33,584 nucleotides of DNA from Gemmatimonadota bacterium (GCA_016209905.1 JACQVG010000210.1:1-33584), one strand, 5' to 3'; counted from the first letter of the stretch, positions 7,277 to 15,608 are shown. The notes: generated by a model not told the origin, from the sequence alone. Numbers and translations are program-made.

Positions 7277-10240
7277 CTAGGCGGCGCCCTCCACGCGCAC
7301 CGCGCAGCACTTGAATTCGGGGATCTTCGCGTACGGGTCCAGGGCGGGGTTAGTCAGCAGGTTGGCCGCCGCCTCTCGGAAGTGGAAGGGCAGGAACAGC
7401 TGGCGGCGCTGCACCCGGTCCGAGATGCGGGCGGCGATCAGGATCGCGTTGCGCCGGGAGACGAGTCGCACCGGGTCCCCGTCAAAGACCCCCAGCTCGG
7501 CCGCGTCGGCAGGGTTGAGCTCCACCGTCGGCACCGGTTCACGAGCATCGAGCCCCTTGGCACGCCGCGTCATGGTGCCCGTGTGCCAGTGATAGAGCTG
7601 GCGCCCCGTGTTCATCATGAACGGGTACTGGTCGTTCGGCAGCTCGGAGGGAGGCAGATACTCCACCGGCACCATCGTGCCGCGGCCGTCCCCGGTCGGG
7701 AATCGGTCGGCGAAGAGGAACGCCGCCCCGCCGCTCTCCCGGTCCGGCACGGGGTACTGAAGTCCCGCCATGTCGAGCCGCTCGTACGTCACGCCCGCCC
7801 ACGACGGCGTCACCGCCGCGATCTCCTCCATGACCTCCCGCGGGTCCGCGAACGGCGCCGGCAAACCGGCGCGGTTCGACAGCTCGATCAGGATCTCGAG
7901 ATCGCCGCGCGCCTCGCCCGGGGGCTCGCAGGCCTTCCGGACGCGCTGGATGCGGCGCTCGGTGTTCACGAACGTCCCGTCCTTTTCCGCGTAGGACGCT
8001 CCGGGCAGCACCACGTCGGCGAGCCGCGCCGTCTCGGTGAGGAACAGGTCCTGCACGGCGAGGAACTCCAGCGCCTGGAACCAGTGCTCGGCGTGCGCCA
8101 CGTCCGGATCGGAGATGATCGGATTCTCGCCGAAGATGTACATCCCGCGAACCGGCGAGCCCTCCGCGACGACCTCCGTGACCCGCAGTCCCGGCGTCAG
8201 CGAGAGCGACTCCTCCGGGACGCGCCACGCCGTGGCGAAGCGCCGGCGCACCGCCGGGTCGGCGACGGACTGGTAATCGGTATAGAACATCGGGATCGCC
8301 CCCACGTCGGAGGCGCCCTGCACATTGTTCTGCCCGCGGATCGGTATCATGGCGGCGCCCCACCGGCCGATCATCCCGGTCGCCAGGATCAGGTTGAGGA
8401 GCGAGGCCACGATGTCCGTTCCCGCGGCGTGCTGGGTAAGGCCCATCGCCCATAGCGTGGAGCTGCGCGGCCCCCGCGCGAAGAGCTCCGCGGCCTGCGC
8501 GATGTCGGCCGCGGGCACGCCCGTGATCGTCTGAGCCCGCTGCAACGTGTACGGCTCGACGGCGGCCCGGACGGCGTCGAAACCGTGGGTCCGCCCCGCG
8601 ATGAAAGCCCGGTCGTGCAGATCCCGGGTGATGATGTGCCACAGCATGGCGTTGAAGAGCGCCACGTCGGTGCCGGGCAGGAGATGGAGGTGGATGTCGG
8701 CACGCTGGGCCAGCTCGATGCGGCGCGTGTCGGCCACGATCAGCTTGGCTCCCCTGCGCTGCGCCCGCTTCACCGCCGCGCCGAACACGGGGTGGGCCTC
8801 GGTCACGTTGGCGCCGGCGACGAAGATGACGTCCGAGACCTCCTCGACCTCCCGCATCGAGCCCGACGCCGCGGACGTATTGAGGGCGCGCTGCATCGCG
8901 GCCACCGACGACGAGTGGCATAGCCGCGTGCAGTGGTCCACGTTATTGGTGTTGAAGCCCGCGCGAAACATCCTCTGCAGGACGTAGTTCTCCTCGTTGG
9001 TGCACTTCGCGGAGCAGAACACCGCCAGGGCGTCCGGACCCCGCTCCCGGCGGATGCGCGAGAGCTCCTGGGAGACGAGCTCCATCGCCTCGTCCCAGGT
9101 CGCCTCGCGGAACGGTTCGTACCAGGAGGCCGGCGTCGCGACGCGGTCGCGCACGTCGTCGGGGCCGCGCGGGATGTGACTGAGGCTCGCCAGCGGCTTG
9201 CCGACCGCGCGCTCCGGCGGCCGCGGCTTCGGCCGCTCGCCTTCGTCGTCGATCGAGAGCCACGGTCCGCGCCGGCGCTCCGCCGCGGGGCCCTCGTAGC
9301 GCCACCGGTCGCGCCGCTTGACCCATCCCCGCCGGATCAGCGGCGCCCTGAGTCGGTCGCGGTGCTGGGGGAAGTCGTACCCGAACCTCCCCTTGACGCA
9401 GGTGGAGCCGCTGTTCGGCGTGTCTTCCTCGATCCACGGACTGGTCACGCGCACCACGGCGTTCTCGCGCACGTGCAGGTCCACCTGGCAGCCGACGCCG
9501 CAGTACGGACACACCGACCGCACCGCCCGCTCCGGCGCCGCGACCCGCTCCTTGGGGAACCGGCGCGGCGGGAGCACTTCGTGGATGGCGCCGGTCGGGC
9601 ACACGCGCACGCATTCGCCGCACCAGGTGCACGCCGCGTGGTCAGGATCGCCGTCGCCGCCGACCACGATCTCCGCGCGCTCGCCGCGCTGCGCCACGTC
9701 CAGCACCCCGACGACCTGGAGGTCCGCGCACGCCCGCACGCAGCGGGTGCAGAGGATGCAGGTGCTCATGTCGTGCCGGATCATCGGGTCGCCCGGGCGC
9801 TCGTCGCCCGTCCGCAGCGCCAGCTCGTGGTGGCGTTCGGGGCGCAGCGGCACCGCGTACCGCCGGAGCAGTCGCTCGAACTCGTTCGGACCGCCGCCAT
9901 CGAAGCCCGCCGCGCCGACTGCCACGTCCTGGCCGTCAGGCGCGAGACGGTCCGTGGGGTAGCGCTCGAGCAGCAGGCCGAGCACGCTCCGGCGGTTGGC
10001 CACCGCCGCCGGCGTCTCGGTCTCGACGGCCATCCCCTCCTCGGCCTGCGCGGCGCACGCCGCCATGAGTTTCGGCGCGCCCGCGACGCTCACCAGGCAG
10101 AGGCGGCACGAGCCGACGACCGGCAGCCTCGGGTACCAGCACAGCGTCGGGACGTCGATGGCGAGCCCTCGCGCGGCGTCGAGGATCGTCGCGCCGTTGG
10201 GGACCGTGACGGCCCGCCCGTCGATGCTGAGCGTGATCAT
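7277..10240 (-). CDS. Formate dehydrogenase, catalytic (alpha) subunit, molybdopterin and Fe-S
   Basis: Oxidises formate to CO2, or the reverse, at a molybdenum bis-MGD site. The 987 residues start with a [2Fe-2S] ferredoxin-like domain (Cys34, 45, 48, 62). Two ferredoxin-type [4Fe-4S] motifs follow (Cys160/163/166/170 and 203/206/209/213), then the molybdopterin domain with its own cluster (Cys243, 246, 250, 280). The active site reads DHCTRLCHSSSV, with Cys440 where E. coli FdhF has selenocysteine, followed by His441. This is the NAD-linked FdsA/FdhA-like layout, but the His-Cys cluster usually found after the [2Fe-2S] domain is not recognisable, and about 75 Arg/Pro-rich residues sit at 301-375. 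The partner subunits (FdsB/FdsG-like) and FdhD are not in the window. ATG 10240 follows a good promoter with a very short leader. Confidence 0.92.
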   Translation of the reverse strand: MITLSIDGRAVTVPNGATILDAARGLAIDVPTLCWYPRLPVVGSCRLCLVSVAGAPKLMAACAAQAEEGMAVETETPAAVANRRSVLGLLLERYPTDRLAPDGQDVAVGAAGFDGGGPNEFERLLRRYAVPLRPERHHELALRTGDERPGDPMIRHDMSTCILCTRCVRACADLQVVGVLDVAQRGERAEIVVGGDGDPDHAACTWCGECVRVCPTGAIHEVLPPRRFPKERVAAPERAVRSVCPYCGVGCQVDLHVRENAVVRVTSPWIEEDTPNSGSTCVKGRFGYDFPQHRDRLRAPLIRRGWVKRRDRWRYEGPAAERRRGPWLSIDDEGERPKPRPPERAVGKPLASLSHIPRGPDDVRDRVATPASWYEPFREATWDEAMELVSQELSRIRRERGPDALAVFCSAKCTNEENYVLQRMFRAGFNTNNVDHCTRLCHSSSVAAMQRALNTSAASGSMREVEEVSDVIFVAGANVTEAHPVFGAAVKRAQRRGAKLIVADTRRIELAQRADIHLHLLPGTDVALFNAMLWHIITRDLHDRAFIAGRTHGFDAVRAAVEPYTLQRAQTITGVPAADIAQAAELFARGPRSSTLWAMGLTQHAAGTDIVASLLNLILATGMIGRWGAAMIPIRGQNNVQGASDVGAIPMFYTDYQSVADPAVRRRFATAWRVPEESLSLTPGLRVTEVVAEGSPVRGMYIFGENPIISDPDVAHAEHWFQALEFLAVQDLFLTETARLADVVLPGASYAEKDGTFVNTERRIQRVRKACEPPGEARGDLEILIELSNRAGLPAPFADPREVMEEIAAVTPSWAGVTYERLDMAGLQYPVPDRESGGAAFLFADRFPTGDGRGTMVPVEYLPPSELPNDQYPFMMNTGRQLYHWHTGTMTRRAKGLDAREPVPTVELNPADAAELGVFDGDPVRLVSRRNAILIAARISDRVQRRQLFLPFHFREAAANLLTNPALDPYAKIPEFKCCAVRVEGAA

Positions 10241-10252
10241 GGTGAGAAAAAA

Positions 10253-10281
10253 ATAGTACGTCGAATCCCTGTCGAGCGCAA
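10253..10281 (-). promoter_or_regulatory. Promoter of the formate dehydrogenase gene
   Basis: On the - strand, TTGCGC (10281-10276), a 17-base spacer and TACTAT (10258-10253). Transcription would start near 10246, leaving a leader of about six bases before ATG 10240, too short for a normal ribosome site. A run of seven T precedes the start codon. Confidence 0.6.
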
Positions 10282-10300
10282 AACCGCGCGCCAGAAAGTA

Positions 10301-10328
10301 TTGCGCCTTCGCGCGACTGTTATATATT
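10301..10328 (+). promoter_or_regulatory. Promoter of the tldD-tldE operon
   Basis: TTGCGC (10301-10306), a 16-base spacer and TATATT (10323-10328), about 40 bases before the TTG start at 10368. It diverges from the formate dehydrogenase promoter; the two -35 boxes are separated by 19 bases, so one regulator could act on both. Confidence 0.6.
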
Positions 10329-10367
10329 CGCCTCCAAGACGTTACGGCCTCCGCGGAGACGAACTGG

Positions 10368-11975
10368 TTGGCGGTATCCCGTCGAGAATTCCTCAAGCGT
10401 AGTTCGACCGCACTGGCGACCATCGGTGTCGTCACGAGTCGCGGTCACGCCGGTGCCTCCCCCGCATCACTCCCGCTGCCCCAAGCCGATGGTTCGATTC
10501 GAGAGATGGCGCTCCTGGCGCTCGACGCCGCGCGCAGCGCCGGCGCGAGCTACGCGGATGTCCGCGTGAGCGGCGTTCGCACCCAGTCGGTCGAGACGCG
10601 GGAGAACCGCGTCACGGATCTTTCGGACGGCGAGAGCTTCGGCTTCGGGATTCGCGTGCTGGTGGGTGGAGCGTGGGGCTTCGCGGCCAGTCGCGACCTG
10701 TCGCGCCCGGAGGTCCAGCGGGTCGCGCGCGCGGCGGCCCAGCAGGCCCGCGCCAACCGCCGCGCCCTGGAGCGCCCCATCGTGCTGGCCCCCGCCGACC
10801 CCGTTCCCGACGGCCGGTGGAGCAGCCCGGCGCGGATCGATCCGTTCGAGGTGCCGGTCGAGCAGAAGGTGGATCTGCTGCTTCGCGCCAACGCGGAGGC
10901 GCTGCGCGTGCGGGGCGCCCGCTTCGTCAGCTCGTCCATGGACTTCGTCAGGGACGAGCGAACCTACGCCAACACCGACGGAACCTTCACGGTCCAGACG
11001 GTGGTGCGGTCGGACCCCGCCATGACCGTGACGGCCGTGGCGCCCGACGCCTCCGACTTCCAGAGCCGCCAGTCCGACGACGTGCAGCCGATGGGCATCG
11101 GCTACGAGCACGTCGAGCAGAGCGACTTCATCGGGAACGCGCCACGGTGGGCGGAGGAAGCCGTCCAGAAGCTGAGCGCCCGGTCCGTGGACGCGGGCAG
11201 CTACGATCTGGTGCTGCACCCCACGCACCTGTGGCTGACCATCCACGAGTCCATCGGCCACCCGACCGAGCTCGACCGCGCGCTCGGCTACGAGGCCAAC
11301 TACGCCGGCACGAGCTTCCTCGCCCCGCCGCGCGACATCATCAACCGCTTCCGGTTCGGCTCCGAGATCATGAGTGTCCAGGCCGACCGGCGGCAGCCCG
11401 GCTCGCTCTCGGCGATCGGCTGGGACGACGACGGCGTACCGGCCGACGAGTGGCTCCTGATCCGGAACGGGATCGTCACGGACTACCAGACCACCCGCGA
11501 CCAGGTCGCCTGGATCTCTGATCTGACCGGTGTCCGGCGCTCCCACGGCTGCTCCTACGCGCAGACGTGGGCGGATGTCCAGTTCCAGCGGATGCCCAAC
11601 GTCTCGCTCCTGCCGGGGGAGCAGGATCTCTCGGCGGAGGACCTGATCGCCGCCACCGATCGCGGCATCTACATCCAGGGCGCCGGCGCCTACTCCATCG
11701 ATCACCAGCGCTACAACTTTCAATTCGGCGGCCAGGTCTTCCACGAGATCCACAACGGGCGGCTCGGCGCAATACTGAAGGACGTGACCTACCAGGCGCG
11801 CACGCCGGACTTCTGGAACGCCATGGACATGATCGGCGGGCGGCGCTCCTACCGGCTCGGCGGATCCTTCACCGACGGGAAAGGGCAGCCCTCGCAGTCC
11901 AACGCCGTCAGCCACGGCTGTCCGCCGGCGCGGTTCCGGAACGTCACCGTCATCAACACGGGCCGCGGTCGGTGA
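10368..11975 (+). CDS. tldD: TldD-family metalloprotease with a Tat signal peptide
   Basis: TldD is the catalytic half of the TldD/TldE zinc protease, which degrades unfolded peptides and trims some modified peptides. The 535-residue protein has the HExxxH motif in TIHESIGHPTELDRALGYEAN (His293, Glu294, His298), and a late Cys (SHGCPPARFRN) could be the third ligand. Unusually for this family, it begins with a textbook twin-arginine signal, SRREFLKRSSTALATIG, with a likely cleavage site after GHAGA. That predicts export of folded protein. TTG at 10368 is the only in-frame start compatible with the sequence; GGAG lies nine bases upstream. The TGA overlaps the GTG of tldE by four bases. Family assignment is firm; export is inferred from the signal. 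Confidence 0.93.
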   Translation: MAVSRREFLKRSSTALATIGVVTSRGHAGASPASLPLPQADGSIREMALLALDAARSAGASYADVRVSGVRTQSVETRENRVTDLSDGESFGFGIRVLVGGAWGFAASRDLSRPEVQRVARAAAQQARANRRALERPIVLAPADPVPDGRWSSPARIDPFEVPVEQKVDLLLRANAEALRVRGARFVSSSMDFVRDERTYANTDGTFTVQTVVRSDPAMTVTAVAPDASDFQSRQSDDVQPMGIGYEHVEQSDFIGNAPRWAEEAVQKLSARSVDAGSYDLVLHPTHLWLTIHESIGHPTELDRALGYEANYAGTSFLAPPRDIINRFRFGSEIMSVQADRRQPGSLSAIGWDDDGVPADEWLLIRNGIVTDYQTTRDQVAWISDLTGVRRSHGCSYAQTWADVQFQRMPNVSLLPGEQDLSAEDLIAATDRGIYIQGAGAYSIDHQRYNFQFGGQVFHEIHNGRLGAILKDVTYQARTPDFWNAMDMIGGRRSYRLGGSFTDGKGQPSQSNAVSHGCPPARFRNVTVINTGRGR

Positions 11976-13351
11976 GCGCGATCCTGAGCCGCGACGAGGC
12001 GAAGGCGATCACCGACAAGGTGCTCGGCTTCTCGCGCGCCGACGCCTGCCGGGTCAGCATCCTCGGCCGGGCTGCTTTCGACGAGCGGACGCTGGCGGGA
12101 CTGCATGCCAACACGCGTTTCGCCGGAAACGCGATCACCACCAGCGGCGAGTCGGTCAACGTCAGGGTCCGGGTCCGCTCGGCGTTCGGCCGGCGGAGCG
12201 CAACGCTGTCGACCAATATCCTGAGCGACGAAGGGCTGCGGCGGTCGGTCGAGACCTCGGAGCGACTCGCCCGGCTCGCTCCCGAGGACCCCGAGGCGAT
12301 GCCGGAACTCGAGCCGCAGGCGTACCGCGAGGTGCCGGGATTCTTCGAGCGCACGGCGGGGCTGGACGCGGAGCGGCGGGCCGCCGCCGTGATGCCGGTG
12401 CTTCAAGCGGCCCGGCGCGCGAGCCTCCAGTCCGCCGGGTTCCTCACGCTCAACGCGGGCTGCACCGCCGTGGCGAACTCGCGGGGACTGTTCGGCTATC
12501 ACCGCTCCACCGCCTTCTCGTACACGACGACCGTGCGGACCCCGGACGGGACGGGATCCGGCTGGGCCGGGGCGGCGCACAACGACTGGAGCCGCGCGCG
12601 GCCGCAGGAGCTTGCCCACACGGCGATCGCCAAAGCCCGCCTGTCCCAGAACCCGGTCGCCATCGAGCCGGGTCCCTATACGGTGGTGCTCGAGGCCACC
12701 GCCGTGGCCAACCTCCTCCGGCTGCTCTTGGTCTTCGCGATGGGGGCGCGGCCGGCCGACGAAGGCCGCTCCTTCTTCTCGAAGCGGGGCGGGGGGAACA
12801 AGATCGGCGAGCGCGTCGTGGACGAGCGGGTCACCCTCGTTTCCGATCCCTGGGACCCGGATCTGCTGGCCTCTCCTTTCGACGGCGAGGGGCAGCCGAG
12901 CGAGCGTGTCGCGTGGATCGAGAACGGCGTGCTGCGCAACCTCATGTACGATCGGTACTGGGCCGAGCAGCGCCAGACGCGGCCGACGGGCTTTCCCGCC
13001 GCCGTGAAGATGACCGGCGGCACGGCGATGCTCGACGACCTGATCCGCTCCACCGAGCGCGGCATTCTGGTGACCCGCTTCTGGTACATCCGCGGGCTCG
13101 ACCCGCGCACGGTTCTTTACACCGGTCTCACCCGGGACGGCACGTTCCTGATCGAGAACGGCCGAATCGCGCGCCCGGTGAAGAACCTGCGTTTCAACGA
13201 GAGCCCGGTCGCGATGCTCAACAACCTGGATTTGCTCGGCCAGCCGATGCGCGTGTCGGGCTCGGAATCCGGCGACGTCGGGGCCGCCGTGGTGGTGCCG
13301 CCGATCAAGACGCGGGAGTTCCACTTCCAGTCGGTGTCCGACGCCGTTTGA
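11972..13351 (+). CDS. tldE: TldE/PmbA-family partner of TldD
   Basis: The non-catalytic partner of TldD, which closes the active-site chamber of the heterodimer. The 459-residue protein shows the family pattern across its length (SGESVNVRVRVRSAFGRRSA, NSRGLFGYHRSTAFSYTTTVRT, KRGGGNKIGERVVDERVTL, GMRVSG-like end) and lacks HExxxH, as expected for TldE. GTG 11972 overlaps the tldD stop (GTGA), so the two are translationally coupled. It begins MSAILSRDEAKAITDKVLG and has no signal peptide, in contrast to its partner. Either it reaches the same compartment bound to TldD or the two are kept apart. A hairpin follows the stop directly. Confidence 0.9.
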   Translation: MSAILSRDEAKAITDKVLGFSRADACRVSILGRAAFDERTLAGLHANTRFAGNAITTSGESVNVRVRVRSAFGRRSATLSTNILSDEGLRRSVETSERLARLAPEDPEAMPELEPQAYREVPGFFERTAGLDAERRAAAVMPVLQAARRASLQSAGFLTLNAGCTAVANSRGLFGYHRSTAFSYTTTVRTPDGTGSGWAGAAHNDWSRARPQELAHTAIAKARLSQNPVAIEPGPYTVVLEATAVANLLRLLLVFAMGARPADEGRSFFSKRGGGNKIGERVVDERVTLVSDPWDPDLLASPFDGEGQPSERVAWIENGVLRNLMYDRYWAEQRQTRPTGFPAAVKMTGGTAMLDDLIRSTERGILVTRFWYIRGLDPRTVLYTGLTRDGTFLIENGRIARPVKNLRFNESPVAMLNNLDLLGQPMRVSGSESGDVGAAVVVPPIKTREFHFQSVSDAV

Positions 13352-13375
13352 CCGCCGGCCACTAGGGGTCGGCGG
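13352..13375 (+). terminator. Hairpin after tldE
   Basis: CCGCCGGCC (13352-13360) pairs with GGTCGGCGG (13367-13375), nine pairs with one G-U and a six-base loop. It starts at the base after the TGA of tldE and is followed by AATGTTTC. Likely the end of the tldD-tldE transcript. Confidence 0.55.
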
Positions 13376-13403
13376 AATGTTTCACCCTTTCCTGGAGGCC
13401 GTA

Positions 13404-13475
13404 ATGGCTGCCAAGAAGAAGAAGGCCGCGAAGAAGACGGCAAAGAAGCCCGCGGCGAAGAGGAAGAAGAAGTAA
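13404..13475 (+). CDS. 23-residue Lys/Ala-rich basic peptide
   Basis: A tiny reading frame: ATG 13404, TAA 13473-13475. Apart from Met it contains only Lys, Ala, Arg, Pro and Thr, with AAKK-type repeats (AAKKKKAAKKTAKKPAAK). This matches the C-terminal tails of histone H1-like bacterial proteins. A strong GGAGG site lies six bases before the ATG, and hairpins lie on both sides (13352-13375 and 13492-13516), so it looks like its own transcription unit. DNA or RNA binding is inferred from charge only. The main alternative is chance low-complexity sequence, but the ribosome site and placement argue against that. Confidence 0.6.
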   Translation: MAAKKKKAAKKTAKKPAAKRKKK

Positions 13476-13491
13476 GCTGCGGGGTTGCACA

Positions 13492-13516
13492 GGGGCCGGC
13501 GAAGGTTGCCGGCCCC
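13492..13516 (+). terminator. Strong hairpin after the basic-peptide gene
   Basis: GGGGCCGGC (13492-13500) pairs perfectly with GCCGGCCCC (13508-13516) across a seven-base loop, 16 bases after the TAA. Only a short T-run (CTTTGG) follows. Confidence 0.7.
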
Positions 13517-13539
13517 GCGCAGCTTTGGGCGTCCGCTCC

Positions 13540-13545
13540 TATATT
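13540..13545 (+). promoter_or_regulatory. Possible -10 box for a leaderless FHA-protease mRNA
   Basis: TATATT lies six bases before the GTG at 13552, so transcription would begin at or near the start codon. No good -35 sequence is seen at the right distance and there is no ribosome site, so this depends on the analogy with the CDF gene promoter at 17518-17545. Confidence 0.35.
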
Positions 13546-13551
13546 CCCGGC

Positions 13552-15333
13552 GTGATCCTGCACGACGAGCGCCGCGAGCTCGACCTGAGCGTCGCGCCGA
13601 CCGGTGCCCGCCTCGGCCGCGATCCCGCTCTCGACCTGGCGTTCCCCGAAGAGGACAGCGTCGTGAGCGCGGTCCACGCCCGCGTGTGGCGTGAGGCCGA
13701 CGGCACCTGGTGGCTCCAAGACCTCGGCAGCACCAACGGCACCTGGCTCAACGGTCGCCGGATCACCGGCGCCGAGCGGCTGAGGTCCGGCGACCGCTTC
13801 ACGCTCGGGCAACGCGGGCCCGCGCTGCGGGCCACGCTGCCCGGGGAGCTCGCCCGCACCCAGCCCGAGCGCGGCATCGACACCTCGCAGCCCCTGCTCC
13901 GGCTCCGGCGCGTCAAAGGCGGCGAGGACCTCACCGGCGCGGGCTCGGAGATCGTCATCGGTCGCGCGGCCACGTGCACCATTCCCCTTCGCACCGTGGT
14001 GGACACGGTCGTCTCCAAGCGGCACGCCGTCGTGGAGATCGACGAGAACGGCGCAGCGACGCTCACGGACGTGGGCAGCAAGAACGGCACCTTCCTCAAC
14101 GGCACGCAGATCCACGGCCGCGCCATGCTGCGCGTTGGCGATCGGATCATGCTCGGCTGGCACGGCCCCCTGCTGGAGGTGCGCATCCTCGGGCCGGCGA
14201 TGCTGCCGGAGGGCGAGGGCGCGGCGTACCACCCCGAGCTCCAGCCCGCGAAGACCTTCGTCGGAATGGTCCAGCACGCGCAGTCGCAGGCTCGCGGCGC
14301 GACGGGCGTGCGCACCGGCGTCTTCGTTCGCGCCATGGCGCGCCAGATGGCCCGCGAGTCGTCCGTCGCGTTTCGGGTCGCCGTGCTCGGTTCCATGGTC
14401 CTGCTCCTCGGAGCCATCGCCTACGTGTATCGCTCGGCCGAGCGACAGACGGCGGCGGCGGCGGCCAGGCTCGCCACGACCGAGCGCGCCCTGACGGAGC
14501 AGGTGCGCAGCGCCACCCTGGCCCAGCAGCGCGCGCAGGAGGAGCTCACGCGGCTTCAGCGCGACTTGGCCGCCGCCCGGCGTGCCAGCGTGAGCCGCGC
14601 TGTGCTCGACAGCCTGGAGCGCCGGCTGCGCGAGGCGGAAGCGCGTGCGGCGAGCGGGACCGCGCCGGGCGCGGCGGCGGCCGCGGATTTCACCCGAGTG
14701 GCGGCAGACAACCAGCCTGCCGTGGGGTTGGTGATCGTACGGTTCCCGGACGATTCGATCATGGGAAGCGGCTTCGTCGTGACGCCTTCGGGCTACTTCA
14801 TCACCAACCGGCACGTGGTCCAGGACGCCGGCCGCGGCAGCGGCGCCGGTTCGGCGGGGCTGCGGTCGATCGAGATCATCATGGCCGACACCCGAACGCC
14901 GCTACCGGCGGATCTGGTCGCCGTCAGCACCGTCCCCGACCAGGATCTCGCGATCCTCAAGATCCGCGGCTACCGGGGCGAGGTGGTTCGGTCCATTGAC
15001 TGGCAGGGCCGGGGCATCCGCCAGGGAGCGCCCGCCGCCCTGATCGGCTTTCCAGGCGGGACGCAACTCGCCATCGATCGCAACGGCTACGTCCGCACCA
15101 CCATGTTCGCCGGGATCATCTCTAAAACGACCAGCTCCGGCAGCGAGTGGGTGCAGTTCGGCGGCACCACCTTCAGCGGCGCGTCCGGCAGCCCGATCTT
15201 CAACGCCGACGGCGAAGTCATCGCCGTGCACTTCGGAGGCCTGCGCGAGGGCCCGGGGCTCGGCTTCTCGGTGCCCGTCGACCGCGTCCGACGCTGGCTG
15301 CCGGCGGAAGCCAGGGCCGAACTCGGCCTCTAG
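13552..15333 (+). CDS. Membrane protein with two FHA domains, coiled coil and trypsin-like serine protease
   Basis: A 593-residue protein. FHA domain 1 (about 15-90) has GARLGR, SAVHARV and DLGSTNGTWLNG. FHA domain 2 (about 130-205) has IVIGRAATC, VSKRHAVVEI and DVGSKNGTFLNG. FHA domains bind phosphothreonine. A single membrane helix (VAVLGSMVLLLGAIAYVY, 276-293) leads to an Ala/Glu/Arg coiled coil (296-368), then an HtrA/trypsin-like protease with His421 (ITNRHVV), Asp465 (DQDLAIL) and Ser545 (SGASGSPIF). No PDZ domain follows. The topology suggests FHA domains in the cytoplasm and the protease in the periplasm, so phospho-signalling could be linked to proteolysis across the membrane. GTG 13552 is preferred since the FHA domain begins just after it; TTG 13525 is possible. 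No kinase lies nearby. Confidence 0.88.
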   Translation: MILHDERRELDLSVAPTGARLGRDPALDLAFPEEDSVVSAVHARVWREADGTWWLQDLGSTNGTWLNGRRITGAERLRSGDRFTLGQRGPALRATLPGELARTQPERGIDTSQPLLRLRRVKGGEDLTGAGSEIVIGRAATCTIPLRTVVDTVVSKRHAVVEIDENGAATLTDVGSKNGTFLNGTQIHGRAMLRVGDRIMLGWHGPLLEVRILGPAMLPEGEGAAYHPELQPAKTFVGMVQHAQSQARGATGVRTGVFVRAMARQMARESSVAFRVAVLGSMVLLLGAIAYVYRSAERQTAAAAARLATTERALTEQVRSATLAQQRAQEELTRLQRDLAAARRASVSRAVLDSLERRLREAEARAASGTAPGAAAAADFTRVAADNQPAVGLVIVRFPDDSIMGSGFVVTPSGYFITNRHVVQDAGRGSGAGSAGLRSIEIIMADTRTPLPADLVAVSTVPDQDLAILKIRGYRGEVVRSIDWQGRGIRQGAPAALIGFPGGTQLAIDRNGYVRTTMFAGIISKTTSSGSEWVQFGGTTFSGASGSPIFNADGEVIAVHFGGLREGPGLGFSVPVDRVRRWLPAEARAELGL

Positions 15334-15395
15334 TGTCCCGAGTCAGAGATGCGTTGCGCACCGAGGACGTCGCGGCGCCCGGCCCGAGAACGCGA

Positions 15396-15420
15396 AAGCC
15401 CGGGAACCGTCCCCGGGCTT
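15396..15420. terminator. Bidirectional terminator hairpin
   Basis: AAGCCCGGG (15396-15404) pairs perfectly with CCCGGGCTT (15412-15420) across a seven-base loop. It lies 62 bases after the protease stop on the + strand and 29 bases after the stop of the 52-residue gene on the - strand, where TTTC follows the stem. It probably serves both convergent units. Confidence 0.75.
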
Positions 15421-15449
15421 CCGGCGCGTTGCCGACCGCGGAGGGCCGC

Positions 15450-15608
15450 TCAGTGTTCGCGGCGCTCTGCCTCGTCGGTCTCCTCCTGGTTCGCCCAGAA
15501 GTACATCCGAATCCTGGGCGGCCGATGATTCTCGCCGCCGTCCTGAACGACCAGGCCGACGGGTTCCTCGTGAACGACGTGATCGATGATCGCGCTCGCC
15601 GTCGCCAT
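15450..15608 (-). CDS. 52-residue hypothetical protein
   Basis: A short frame from ATG 15608 to TGA 15450-15452. The protein is acidic and polar, beginning MATASAIIDHVVHEEPVGLV, with a middle PPRIRMYFWANQ and a charged end (EETDEAERREH). No family is recognised and there is no signal peptide or membrane segment. GGTGAG lies nine bases before the ATG, and a strong hairpin follows the stop at a sensible distance, which supports a real gene. The region upstream on its own strand (about 15700-15730) is the most AT-rich stretch nearby. Confidence 0.55.
   Translation of the reverse strand: MATASAIIDHVVHEEPVGLVVQDGGENHRPPRIRMYFWANQEETDEAERREH

Noticed and set aside
8933-10402. Long open frame on the + strand opposite the formate dehydrogenase gene
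   Set aside because: Its product is His/Arg/Pro-rich with no domain pattern; it mirrors the codon structure of the real gene on the other strand, as expected in GC-rich DNA.
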